64,000 bases of DNA, from positions 1-64,000 of the forward strand of contig NZ_ML119090.1 in NCBI RefSeq assembly GCF_003789055.1, given 5' to 3'. The notes below the pieces were generated by a model. It did no database searches and was not told the DNA's origin. It was given only the letters and a program-made list of their open reading frames with translations. Numbering within the stretch: position 1 is the first letter of the stretch; the number at the start of each line of letters is the position of its first letter. Below are positions 7,553 to 15,116 of this stretch, piece after piece. This DNA is from Histidinibacterium lentulum. GTDB lineage: Bacteria; Pseudomonadota; Alphaproteobacteria; Rhodobacterales; Rhodobacteraceae. Both the position numbers and the translations under genes were made by a program.

Positions 7553-8823
7553 TGCAACAGCCCTTCACCGAAACCACCCGCCAGAAGAAGGCCGGGGACA
7601 CGCTTCTCTCCGTCCGCGACCTGAGCAAGCACTTCCCGATCCGGGACGGCGTCCTGCAGAAGGTCGTGGGCCATGTCCGCGCCGTGGATGGCGTGAGCTT
7701 CGACATCCGCCGGGGCGAGACCGTCGGCCTCGTGGGCGAGAGCGGCTGCGGCAAGACCACGCTGTCGCAATGCGTGGCGGGTCTGACCACGCCCACCTCG
7801 GGGCAGATCCTCTTCGACACCGGAAGCGGCAAGCCGCTGGGCCCCGAGGACAGCATCGCCCGCCTGCCGAAGGACCGCCAGCGCATCTTCCGGCGCAACG
7901 TGCAGATGGTGTTCCAGGACAATTTCGCCTCGCTGAACCCGCGCGAGCTGGTGGTGGACATCGTGGGCCGGCCCCTGCGGGTCTACCGCGAGGCCTCGGG
8001 CACCGCGCTGACCGAGCGCGTGGTGGAGCTGCTGGAGCAGGTGGGCCTCGGCCGGCAGCATCTCTACCGCTACCCGCACCAGTTCTCGGGCGGACAGAGG
8101 CAGCGCATCTCCATCGCCCGGGCGCTGGCGCTCGATCCCGATCTCATCGTGCTGGACGAGCCCACCTCGGCCCTCGACGTGTCGGTGCAGGCGCAGATCC
8201 TGAACCTGCTGGGCGACCTGCAGCACCACCGGCACCTCGCCTATCTGTTCGTGACCCACGACCTGTCCGTGGTGCGGCACATGGCCGACCGGACGGTGAC
8301 GATGTATCTCGGACGGGTGGTCGAGGAGGGGCCGACGGAAACGATCTTCCGCGAGGCCGCCCATCCCTATACCCGGGCGCTGCTGGCCGCGAAGCCCGAT
8401 CTCGACGACGATCCCGAGGCGCCGCTCGCCATGCTCGAGGGCACGATCCCGGACCCCGCGCGCCCGCCGAAGGGTTGCCGGTTCCATACCCGCTGCCCGG
8501 TGTCGACGCCGGTCTGCGGCTGGGAGGTGGACGACATCGTGCGGCTGCTCGAGGCGGACGAAGGGCTGTTCCAGTCGCTCTCGGGCGTCGAGCGGCGCAG
8601 CGACGTGGACGCCGACCTGACCTTCGCCGACGAGGCCTCGGCGCTGGCCCTCTGGGAGGCGCTGCGGTCGGACCGGGTGCCCGGCGCCATGCGCGAGGCG
8701 ACCGAACAGCTGAAGGTCGAGGGCCGCAGCCTCCGGGTGCGGTTCTCGGAGGTCGACGAGGTGCACCTGACGCCGAGGGGCGAGGGTCACCGGGCGGCCT
8801 GCGTGCTGGGACAGCCGGAGTGA
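7549..8823 (+). CDS. ABC transporter ATPase, DppF/OppF type, with C-terminal insertion
   Basis: 424 aa. ATG 7549 overlaps the stop of the preceding ATPase (ATGA), so translation is coupled; a second ATG follows at 7552. Walker A GESGCGKT is at 63-70, Q-loop [12 protein letters not shown], signature FSGGQRQR, Walker B LIVLDEPT, and H-loop VTHDLSVV. The usual oligopeptide C-terminal motif is split: [14 protein letters not shown] is followed by about 90 extra residues before the final GHRAACVL. That segment ([18 protein letters not shown] through VHLTPRGEG) has no obvious known fold. It is the last gene of the importer operon. Confidence 0.93.
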   Translation: MMQQPFTETTRQKKAGDTLLSVRDLSKHFPIRDGVLQKVVGHVRAVDGVSFDIRRGETVGLVGESGCGKTTLSQCVAGLTTPTSGQILFDTGSGKPLGPEDSIARLPKDRQRIFRRNVQMVFQDNFASLNPRELVVDIVGRPLRVYREASGTALTERVVELLEQVGLGRQHLYRYPHQFSGGQRQRISIARALALDPDLIVLDEPTSALDVSVQAQILNLLGDLQHHRHLAYLFVTHDLSVVRHMADRTVTMYLGRVVEEGPTETIFREAAHPYTRALLAAKPDLDDDPEAPLAMLEGTIPDPARPPKGCRFHTRCPVSTPVCGWEVDDIVRLLEADEGLFQSLSGVERRSDVDADLTFADEASALALWEALRSDRVPGAMREATEQLKVEGRSLRVRFSEVDEVHLTPRGEGHRAACVLGQPE

Positions 8824-9158
8824 GGCCAGGGGGTGCGCGCCCGGCCGTCAACAGTCCAAGGGGCCGACGAACGAGCCGCGCCATCGACGGGCCGCGGTCC
8901 GGCGATCAGACGACCGGGCGGCAGCGCTTCATGGTGACGTGTCGTCGCTCCGCCCCAGCGGCGCGCCAAGGTCACCCGATCGCCAGGCGGTGGGGGCGGT
9001 CGCCATTGGAGCGCCATCGGTCCGAGCGAGACTGGCGTCGCGATGGCGCGTTCACCGGGCTTTCGCGGCGCCACCGGCGCCACGGTCCCGGTTCACCCTG
9101 CGGCCGTGAGTCCGCGCCGGTGCGGAGCGGATCCGCTCACGACAGAAGGACATAGCCG
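8824..9158. other. Intergenic region, 335 bases
   Basis: Between the ABC operon and the molybdenum hydroxylase genes. No open frame here has a convincing start site, codon pattern or recognisable product. The only clear element is the ribosome binding site AGAAGGA before 9159. It must contain a promoter for the hydroxylase, but no strong -35/-10 pair was identified. Confidence 0.5.
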
Positions 9159-9629
9159 ATGACCCTCTCCTTCACCGTCAACGGACGCGCCGTCAGCCTC
9201 GACCCCACGCCGGACCGCCCGCTTCTGACCGCCCTGCGCGAGAATCTTGGCCTGAAATCCGCCCGCTTCGGCTGCGGCGCCGAGAGCTGCGGCGCCTGCA
9301 CGGTGCTCGTGGACGGCGTGCCGCGGTTCGCCTGCACCCTGCCGGTGTCCGACATTGACGGACGCGACATCGCCACCGCCGAGGGGCTGGAGACGCCGGA
9401 GGGCGACCATCCGCTCCTCGAGGCGATGCTGGCGCACCAGGCGGCGCAATGCGGCTATTGCCTGCCGGGCATCCTGATGCGCGCGCGGGCCTATCTCGAT
9501 GCCGGAGGCCGCGCCGACCGCGCCGCCATCGCCGAAGCCCTCGACGCCAATCTCTGCCGCTGCGGGGCGCATCCGCGCATTCTCGACGCGGTGATGGACG
9601 CCGCCCGCCGCATGGGGACCGCCGCATGA
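9159..9629 (+). CDS. (2Fe-2S)-binding subunit of a molybdenum hydroxylase (IorA/NicA/CoxS type)
   Basis: 156 aa, the standard length. The plant-ferredoxin cluster is GCGAESCGACTVLVDGVPRFAC (C39, C44, C47, C59). The second, helical cluster is C98-G-Y-C101 and NLCRCG (C133, C135). It passes electrons from the molybdenum site in the partner subunit. The RBS is AGAAGGA about 10 bases upstream. The stop overlaps the start of the molybdopterin subunit (ATGA), giving coupled expression. The two-subunit arrangement without an FAD subunit points to the isoquinoline 1-oxidoreductase / nicotinate dehydrogenase branch, not to xanthine dehydrogenase proper. The hydroxylated heterocycle or aldehyde is unknown. 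Confidence 0.9.
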   Translation: MTLSFTVNGRAVSLDPTPDRPLLTALRENLGLKSARFGCGAESCGACTVLVDGVPRFACTLPVSDIDGRDIATAEGLETPEGDHPLLEAMLAHQAAQCGYCLPGILMRARAYLDAGGRADRAAIAEALDANLCRCGAHPRILDAVMDAARRMGTAA

Positions 9630-11713
9630 CCAGACCGCAGAACCCCGGGCTGATGTCCGCCCCGCTCGTCTCCGACTGGATCGTCCCCCGGGACGAGGGC
9701 TTCACCGTGCGCACCGGCCGGGCGGAACTGGGCCAGGGCGCGCAGACGGCGCTCCTGCAGATGGCGGCCTGGGAGCTGGGCATGCCCGCGGAGCGGCTGA
9801 CGCTGACCGGGCCAGATACGGGCGAGAGCCCGGACGAGGGGTTCACCGCCGGATCGCTCTCGATCACGCAAGGGGGGGCGGCGTTGCGGGCGGCGGCCTC
9901 GGCGGTGCGGGTGCTGGCGCTTTCGGAGGCGGCGCGGCGGCTCAATGCGGACCGCGAGGCGCTTTCGGTCGCGGAGGGCGCGATCCTCGACGGCGGGTCC
10001 GACACCGGCCTGACGCTGCCGGGCCTCGCCGCGGGGATCGACCTGGCCGTGCCCGTGGAGGATCATGCGGCGCCCATGGCAAAGGGCGGGCCGCAGGTGC
10101 CGCGGCTCGATCTGCGGGCGCGGATGACGGGGGCGCCGTTCGTCCATGACCTCGCCCCCGAGGGGCTGCTGCACGGGCGCGTCTTTCCCGCGCCGACGCT
10201 GACGGCGCGGCTGGCCCCGGGCTTCGACACCGCCCCGCTCGCCGCGCGGCCCGGCGTGGTCGCGGTGGTGCGCGACGGGTCGTTCCTCGGGCTCGTTGCG
10301 GAGAGCGAGGCGGAGGCCGATGCCGCCGCGGCCTGGCAGGAGGCGCGCCTCGCCTGGGAAGACGACGCCGACGCGGAGACGGACATCGCCGCGATCCTCG
10401 AGGCGAGCCCCCTGCCGATGGAGCCGGTGCAGGAGGCCCCCCTGCCCCACACCGCCCCGACCGCCGAGATCACCGCAAGCCGGCCGTTCCTGAGCCATGG
10501 CGCCATGGGTCCGTCGGCAGCGCTGGCGCAGTGGACCGGGGAGACGCTCGAGGTCTGGTGCCACAGCCAGGGCGTCTATCCCTTGCGCAAGGCGCTTGCG
10601 ACGGTGCTAGGTCTCGATCCCGATGCGATCCGCGTGCGCCATGTGAACGGACCGGGCTGCTATGGCCATAACGGTGCCGATGACGTGGCGCTGGATGCCG
10701 CGCTCCTTGCGCGGGCCGTGCCCGGGCGGCCGGTGCGCCTGCGCTGGTCCCGCGCTGCCGAGTTCGGCGTCGCGCCCATGGGGGCCGCCATGTCGACCCG
10801 CGCGCGCGTCTGGCTGGACGAGGGGCGCATCGCGGCCATGGCCGTGAGCGTCACAAGCCCGCCCCATGCCACGCGGCCCCTGACGGCGGGCGCGCCTTTC
10901 CTCCGCTCCGGCGCGCTGCTGGAGGCGCCCCATCCCTTTCCCGCCGCCGCGCCGGATCTGCCGATGGAACGAGGCGGCGGCGCCGCGCGCAACGCGGTGC
11001 CGATCTACGCCGCGCCCGCGCTGGTGGAGCGCAAACTGGTGACCGGCCTGCCCTGGCGGACCTCCTCGCTCAGGGGTCTGGGCGCGCAGGTCAACGTCCT
11101 GGCGATCGAGACGGGGGTGGAGGCGGCGCTGATGGCCGGCGAGATCGACCCCTTCGAAGGCCGGCTCGCGAGCCTCGACGATCCCCGCGCCCGCGCCGTG
11201 CTGGAAAGGCTGCGCGGGATGTCGGGTGCGATCATGGCCGATGCCGACGGCGAGACGCGGGGCTGGGGTATCGCTCTTGCCCGCTACAAGAACACCGCCG
11301 CCTGGGCCGCGGTGCTGACCGAGGTCGTTCTGGAGGACGAGCTGAGGGTGCCGCGGGTGACCGTGGCCGTGGACATGGGCGAGGTCGTCCATCCCGACGG
11401 CGCACGAAACCAGATCGAGGGCGGCATCGTGCAGGCGCTGAGCTGGACCCTGAAGGAGGGCGTGACCCTCGACGGGGCACGGGTGGCGACGGCGGGGTGG
11501 GAGGACTACCGGGTGCTGCGCTTCTCCGAGGTGCCCGGGATCGAGACCGCCTTCATCGACCGTCCGGGCGACCCGCCGCTCGGCTGCGCGGAGGCGGTGG
11601 CGGGACCCGTCTCGGCCGCCGTGGCCAACGGGGTGATGCGCCTTGTGGGCGTGCCGGTGACGCGCCTGCCGCTGACCCGCGACGCGATCATCGCCGCCAT
11701 TTCGGCGGCCTGA
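9626..11713 (+). CDS. Molybdopterin-binding subunit of a molybdenum hydroxylase (IorB/NicB type)
   Basis: 695 aa. N-terminal GRAELGQGAQTALLQMAAWELG and PDTGESPDEGFTAGSLSI match the first conserved blocks of the IorB/NicB group. Later blocks include GCYGHNGADDVALDAALLARAVPGRPVRLRWSR, WRTSSLRGLGAQVNVLAIET and, near the C-terminus, DMGEVVHPDGARNQIEGGIVQALSWTLKEGV and DPPLGCAEAVAGPVSAAVANGV, which carries the catalytic-type Glu in the xanthine dehydrogenase superfamily. Unlike many IorB proteins it begins almost directly at the conserved core. I see no twin-arginine signal and no C-terminal cytochrome c domains as in NicB, so it is probably cytoplasmic. Translationally coupled to the FeS subunit by ATGA. 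Confidence 0.88.
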   Translation: MTRPQNPGLMSAPLVSDWIVPRDEGFTVRTGRAELGQGAQTALLQMAAWELGMPAERLTLTGPDTGESPDEGFTAGSLSITQGGAALRAAASAVRVLALSEAARRLNADREALSVAEGAILDGGSDTGLTLPGLAAGIDLAVPVEDHAAPMAKGGPQVPRLDLRARMTGAPFVHDLAPEGLLHGRVFPAPTLTARLAPGFDTAPLAARPGVVAVVRDGSFLGLVAESEAEADAAAAWQEARLAWEDDADAETDIAAILEASPLPMEPVQEAPLPHTAPTAEITASRPFLSHGAMGPSAALAQWTGETLEVWCHSQGVYPLRKALATVLGLDPDAIRVRHVNGPGCYGHNGADDVALDAALLARAVPGRPVRLRWSRAAEFGVAPMGAAMSTRARVWLDEGRIAAMAVSVTSPPHATRPLTAGAPFLRSGALLEAPHPFPAAAPDLPMERGGGAARNAVPIYAAPALVERKLVTGLPWRTSSLRGLGAQVNVLAIETGVEAALMAGEIDPFEGRLASLDDPRARAVLERLRGMSGAIMADADGETRGWGIALARYKNTAAWAAVLTEVVLEDELRVPRVTVAVDMGEVVHPDGARNQIEGGIVQALSWTLKEGVTLDGARVATAGWEDYRVLRFSEVPGIETAFIDRPGDPPLGCAEAVAGPVSAAVANGVMRLVGVPVTRLPLTRDAIIAAISAA

Positions 11714-11874
11714 TCCGGGACGTCCGGCCAGCCGTGGCCCCGGGGCTGCAGACGCCGGCCGGAACGCTTCCGGACCGCTCCATGACTTGAATTCGCTCCG
11801 GTTTCGGGCAAGACAGACGTGCCTTGTCCAGCAACAAGTCCTGGGGGGATGAGTTGCGGAGCGTCAGTGCGGCG

Positions 11875-12888
11875 ATGATCGAGCTATTCCTTACAGGCGA
11901 CCAGCTGGGCACCTACTCCAGCGTCTCGAGCAGCGGCAACAGCAACGGGATCAGCGTCACGCTCGCGGGGGTGCAGCCGCTCGGCACCAGTTCGGATGTG
12001 TTCCGCGTGGTCGTCCGGCAGGTGAACGCGGGCCAGACCGAGTTCTCCAACGGCCAGTTCGTCGACATCTATGCCTGGCCGGACAGCACCCCGCCCGGAC
12101 CGCCGCTCTATTCCAGTCTCAATCCGCAACATGACCAGTTCCAGGGCAGGGCGTCGTCGGCCGAGCATCAGATCTTCACCAGCCCTGCCCGGATCGTCTT
12201 CGACGTGAACGGTGTGACCTCCGGGACCATGCAATACGGTCCCGGGCTTCATCCCCCGCGCGAGGAGAAGCTGAGCTTCGAGGCCTTCCCCTCCGATCCT
12301 CCGGTCTTTCCCTGTTTCGCGGCGGGCACCCTGATCGAGACCGCGACGGGGCCGCGCCCGGCCGAGGAGATCCGGCGCGGCGACCTGGTGCGGACGCTCG
12401 ACAACGGGCTTCAGCCGGTGCGCTGGACCGGGCAGCGAAAGGTGCGGGGCACCGGGCCGATGGCCCCGGTGCAGATCGAGGCGGGCGCGCTGGGGAACCG
12501 GCGGCGGCTGGTCGTGTCGCCCCAGCACCGCATGCTGCTGGAGGACTGGCGCGCCGAGATGCATTTCGGTCAGCAGCAGGTCTTTGCGGCGGCGATCCAC
12601 CTGGTGAACGGCACGTCCATCCGGCAGGTGCCGGTGCCCTGGGTCACCTATGTCCATTTCGCCTTCGACCGGCACGAGGTGATCTGGTCGGAAGGCTGTC
12701 TCAGCGAAAGCCTGCACCTCGGGTCCGTCGCCCTGGGCGCGGTGGGCAGCGACGCGCTGGCCGAACTCAGGACCCTGTTTCCGGAACTGACCGGCGCTGT
12801 CCCGGCCGGCGTCACCGCGCGCCCCTGTCTCAGACGCTGGGAGGCGGCGCTCACCACCCTTCTCGCCGGGCCCTGCGCCACGTCCTGA
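11875..12888 (+). CDS. Hint_2-domain protein
   Basis: 337 aa from ATG 11875; a TTG at 11824 in frame is an alternative giving 354 aa. The N-terminal 140 residues (starting MIELFLTGDQLGTYSSVSSSG) look like a beta-rich domain of unknown type. From C147 runs the Hint motif CFAAGTLIETATGPRPAEEIRRGDLVRTLDNGLQPVRW, then VSPQHRML and YVHFAFDRHEVIWSEGCLSESLH, which define the Hint_2 family common in rhodobacteria. Hint domains derive from the intein/hedgehog fold. The C-terminal HN dipeptide needed for splicing is absent, and no RTX repeats are attached. No Sec signal is visible. Function is unknown in the family; secretion or envelope roles are usually assumed. Confidence 0.85.
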   Translation: MIELFLTGDQLGTYSSVSSSGNSNGISVTLAGVQPLGTSSDVFRVVVRQVNAGQTEFSNGQFVDIYAWPDSTPPGPPLYSSLNPQHDQFQGRASSAEHQIFTSPARIVFDVNGVTSGTMQYGPGLHPPREEKLSFEAFPSDPPVFPCFAAGTLIETATGPRPAEEIRRGDLVRTLDNGLQPVRWTGQRKVRGTGPMAPVQIEAGALGNRRRLVVSPQHRMLLEDWRAEMHFGQQQVFAAAIHLVNGTSIRQVPVPWVTYVHFAFDRHEVIWSEGCLSESLHLGSVALGAVGSDALAELRTLFPELTGAVPAGVTARPCLRRWEAALTTLLAGPCATS

Positions 12889-13253
12889 CCCGCCGGCCGG
12901 GCGTCCGTCGCGCGGAAGCGATCCCCGGTGCGTCCTCTCGGGACGGGTCACGAAATCGTTGCGGGGATCGGCGCAGCGGGAGGTCGTGAGGTTCGTGTCA
13001 TCGCCGCGGCCCGCCTGCGGCCCCAGGCGGTGCGCGGATGGCGACGCAGGGTGCAGCACTGCACAAGAGGGGCAGCCTGTCTGCCCTGCGCATCTGTCAA
13101 GGTCTGCCAACCCTCACAAATCACGAGATTTCTTGTGATGGCCCCCGGACTTTCCGAAGCGGGAAGGCCGCGCCACCTGTCCTCCACCGGACGGCAGCAC
13201 ACCGCAGCATGCCGGCAACGACAGCAACCAACAGATCTCGAAAGGACCATCAC
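12889..13253. other. Intergenic region with two inverted repeats
   Basis: 365 bases without a convincing gene. Two symmetric elements stand out: GTGCAG-ca-CTGCAC at 13051-13064, and TCACAA-N13-TTGTGA at 13114-13138, whose interior AAATC-acga-GATTT extends the symmetry with a bulge. They lie 190 and 116 bases before the small secreted protein at 13254 and could be regulator binding sites. This is unverified. Confidence 0.45.
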
Positions 13254-13577
13254 ATGACCCGTACCATCGCACTCGCCGTCGCAGCCCTTCTCGGCACCGC
13301 GACCCTCGCCTCCGCCACGAGCACCTTCGGCATCGTCGAGCGCCAGGGCTCCAGCGCCAACATCGAGCTCGGTCTCGTGCGCTCCGAAGCGCCCGCCACG
13401 GTCGAGATCTTCTCCGGCGATCGCCTCCTCGGCTCCACGACGGTCCGCGCGGGCGCGAACGACAACGTCCGCGTGAACGTGGGCCGCCCGCCGGTCTCCA
13501 ACCTGACCGCCGTGCTCAGCGCCGATGGCGAGGTGCTGGCCACGACGGTCATCGACGTCGACCGGAACGACCGCTGA
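13254..13577 (+). CDS. Small secreted protein of unknown function
   Basis: 107 aa from ATG 13254, preceded by GAAAGGA at 13239-13245. Residues 1-21 (MTRTIALAVAALLGTATLASA) are a Sec signal peptide. The mature 85 residues are beta-prone, alternating hydrophobic and polar (FGIVERQGSSANIELGLVRSEAPATVEIF, then LGSTTVRAGANDNVRVNVGRPPVSNLTAVL). This suggests a single immunoglobulin-like or beta-sandwich periplasmic domain. No cysteines or catalytic motif remain after the signal. I do not recognise the family. A 12-bp hairpin follows at 13627. Its upstream region is long and contains two inverted repeats, so its expression may be controlled. Confidence 0.7.
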   Translation: MTRTIALAVAALLGTATLASATSTFGIVERQGSSANIELGLVRSEAPATVEIFSGDRLLGSTTVRAGANDNVRVNVGRPPVSNLTAVLSADGEVLATTVIDVDRNDR

Positions 13578-13626
13578 GCGGTCCGGCAATTCCGGGCGGC
13601 GCCCCGTGCGCGGCCCGGAGGCAGAC

Positions 13627-13656
13627 GGCGTCCGCCCCCCGCGCGGGGCGGACGCC
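13627..13656 (+). terminator. Hairpin terminator after the small secreted protein
   Basis: Perfect 12-bp stem GGCGTCCGCCCC / GGGGCGGACGCC with a 6-base loop, 50 bases after the stop at 13577. There is no T-run, as is common for stem-type terminators in high-GC genomes. Confidence 0.6.
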
Positions 13657-14084
13657 ACGGCGCAGGTCGGTCCGCCGCGACGTCGCTGTGGACAGACTGG
13701 CGGCGGCGGCACGGTCTTCCCGGCGAATCGAGGCGCCCGGATCGCGACAGTCAGGGCTACCAACCGGTGATTGTTCCTCTCCGGTGAGGCGATTCCCGGC
13801 CCGCGCGCAGCAGGCGCGCCGCACCCGTTCGAGGACGCCAAATTGGGCAGCACTGTTGCCCTGTTCTGAACGACCCCCAACAAAACAACGAATTTCAATA
13901 TGAAGAGGCAACGGATTCACCCTCCGGTTGCGTGGAGGAGCGCGTATCTTCCGTCAGGTCATCATGTCCGGAATGCGGCGAGAAGGCGGCAAAATTGCAT
14001 GAAAAATTGCGCACGCTCAGTGTGTATGACAAAAAGTTAACGAACGATTAACGCAGGAACCTGCTGACGCTCGTAAGGTTAGAC
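13657..14084. other. Long AT-richer leader upstream of the sugar transferase
   Basis: Together with the terminator this is a 507-base gap. From about 13860 the composition shifts to noticeably lower GC than the rest of the window (caaaacaacgaatttc, then aaaattgcatgaaaaattgc). No gene is convincing; a 46-codon frame at 13900-14040 has no recognisable product. The CtrA-like box lies at its 3' end. The composition suggests a large regulated promoter region for the polysaccharide locus. Confidence 0.5.
14037..14052. promoter_or_regulatory. CtrA-like box TTAA-N7-TTAAC
   Basis: TTAA at 14037-14040, seven bases, then TTAAC at 14048-14052. This is the full CtrA consensus of alphaproteobacteria, 33 bases before the sugar transferase start. 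TTAA is very rare in this GC-rich window, and one of the only other such pairs precedes the glycosyltransferase at 40275. Either activation (overlapping -35) or repression is possible. Confidence 0.55.
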
Positions 14085-14765
14085 ATGCATCCGACAGACC
14101 TAGACCACAGGCAACGCCGGACGACTGCAAGCAGGCAAGGAGAGACCCGCATCCAGTATGCCGGCCTTCCGAAACGGATGTTCGACATCCTCTTCGTGCT
14201 GCTCGTGGCCCCGTTCGTGCTCCCGGTGGTCGGACTGCTCGCACTTCTCGTGCGGCTCGACGGCGGACCGGCCTTCTACACGCAGGACCGGGTGGGGTTC
14301 GGCGGCCGGCGGTTCAAGATGTACAAGCTGCGCACCATGGTGCCCGATGCCGAAGCCCGGCTGGCCGAGCATCTGGCCCGGGACTGGCGCGCGGCAGCGG
14401 AATGGGACCTGACGCAGAAGCTGTCCGACGATCCCCGCATCACGCGGATCGGCGCAGTACTGCGATGCACCAGCCTCGACGAACTTCCTCAGTTTTTCAA
14501 CGTCCTGGTGGGCGACATGAGCATCGTCGGCCCGCGTCCCTTCACGTTGGCGCAGGAGGCCACCTACCGGGCGACGGGCGGCACCGCCTATTTCGGATTG
14601 AGGCCTGGCCTGACAGGACCCTGGCAGGTCTCCGACAGGCACCGGTCCCGCTTCATCGATCGCAAGGCCCATGACGACGCCTATGCCGAGACGCAGTCCC
14701 TCTCGGTCGATCTGCGCCTGATCGCGCGCACGGTCACCACAATGATCTCCCGTTCGGGGCGATGA
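14085..14765 (+). CDS. Exopolysaccharide initiating sugar-phosphate transferase (ExoY/WbaP C-terminal type)
   Basis: 226 aa, full length for the short, single-membrane-segment (monotopic) class. ATG 14085 follows AAGG at 14075-14078. The segment KRMFDILFVLLVAPFVLPVVGLLALLVRLDGGPAFYTQDRVGFGGRRFKMYKLRTM is the family signature. Later TSLDELPQFFNVLVGDMSIVGPRP holds the conserved Asp-Glu pair and the GPRP motif. The enzyme moves a hexose-1-phosphate from a nucleotide sugar to undecaprenyl phosphate at the inner membrane, the first step of polysaccharide repeat assembly. It stands first at the left of the exopolysaccharide locus and has its own CtrA-like promoter box. Confidence 0.93.
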   Translation: MHPTDLDHRQRRTTASRQGETRIQYAGLPKRMFDILFVLLVAPFVLPVVGLLALLVRLDGGPAFYTQDRVGFGGRRFKMYKLRTMVPDAEARLAEHLARDWRAAAEWDLTQKLSDDPRITRIGAVLRCTSLDELPQFFNVLVGDMSIVGPRPFTLAQEATYRATGGTAYFGLRPGLTGPWQVSDRHRSRFIDRKAHDDAYAETQSLSVDLRLIARTVTTMISRSGR

Positions 14766-14991
14766 CGGGGCCCGCTGCATCGAAGCTCTCGTCCGGATCG
14801 TCCTGAACGCGGCAGTCGTTCTGCCGCGCGGTCCGGAGCAGGGTCGAGGCCGCGACCGAAAGGACGAAGCCGACGGACCCGCAGAGAACGTAGAGCAGGA
14901 TCGCCGCGAGAAGCCCGAATGCCAGCCAGCCGACAATTGCTCCGAGGATCGCACAAACCAGTCCGACAAGAATGGACGGGAATGCTTTCAT
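14734..14991 (-). CDS. Small membrane protein of unknown function
   Basis: 85 aa from ATG 14991, which has GGAG at the right distance upstream; a longer frame starting at 15018 is less likely. Residues 4-50 form two closely spaced hydrophobic helices (ILVGLVCAILGAIVGWLAFGLLAAILLYVLCGSVGFVLSVAAS). A short polar tail ends in NGRSLW. It is convergent with, and overlaps by 32 bases, the initiating sugar transferase. Small two-helix proteins occur in many polysaccharide loci, but no specific function is known to me. Confidence 0.65.
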   Translation of the reverse strand: MKAFPSILVGLVCAILGAIVGWLAFGLLAAILLYVLCGSVGFVLSVAASTLLRTARQNDCRVQDDPDESFDAAGPVIAPNGRSLW

Positions 14992-15116
14992 CGGAACTCC
15001 ACCCAAGAGGTGCCGCAATGTACGGTGCGGCGCGTCTCCCTATCCCATACCAAGATCGTGACATGGATTCGCGGCAGAAAAATGACATTGGGCGGGAAAT
15101 TGCGACTCGGCCGTGC

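Noticed and set aside
8787-9083. 98-codon minus-strand frame in the gap before the molybdenum hydroxylase
   Set aside because: Arg/Pro-rich, no start signal, overlaps the end of the ATPase gene and matches no family.
11824-11874. TTG start for the Hint protein
   Set aside because: TTG starts are rare and the added 17 residues show no conserved feature; ATG 11875 is preferred, though not proven.
13900-14040. 46-codon frame starting MKRQRIHPP upstream of the sugar transferase
   Set aside because: No RBS, no recognisable product, and it ends inside the CtrA-like box. The region is better explained as promoter DNA.
14734-15018. Longer form of the small membrane protein beginning at 15018
   Set aside because: The first nine residues add nothing, and the internal ATG at 14991 has the better GGAG site.
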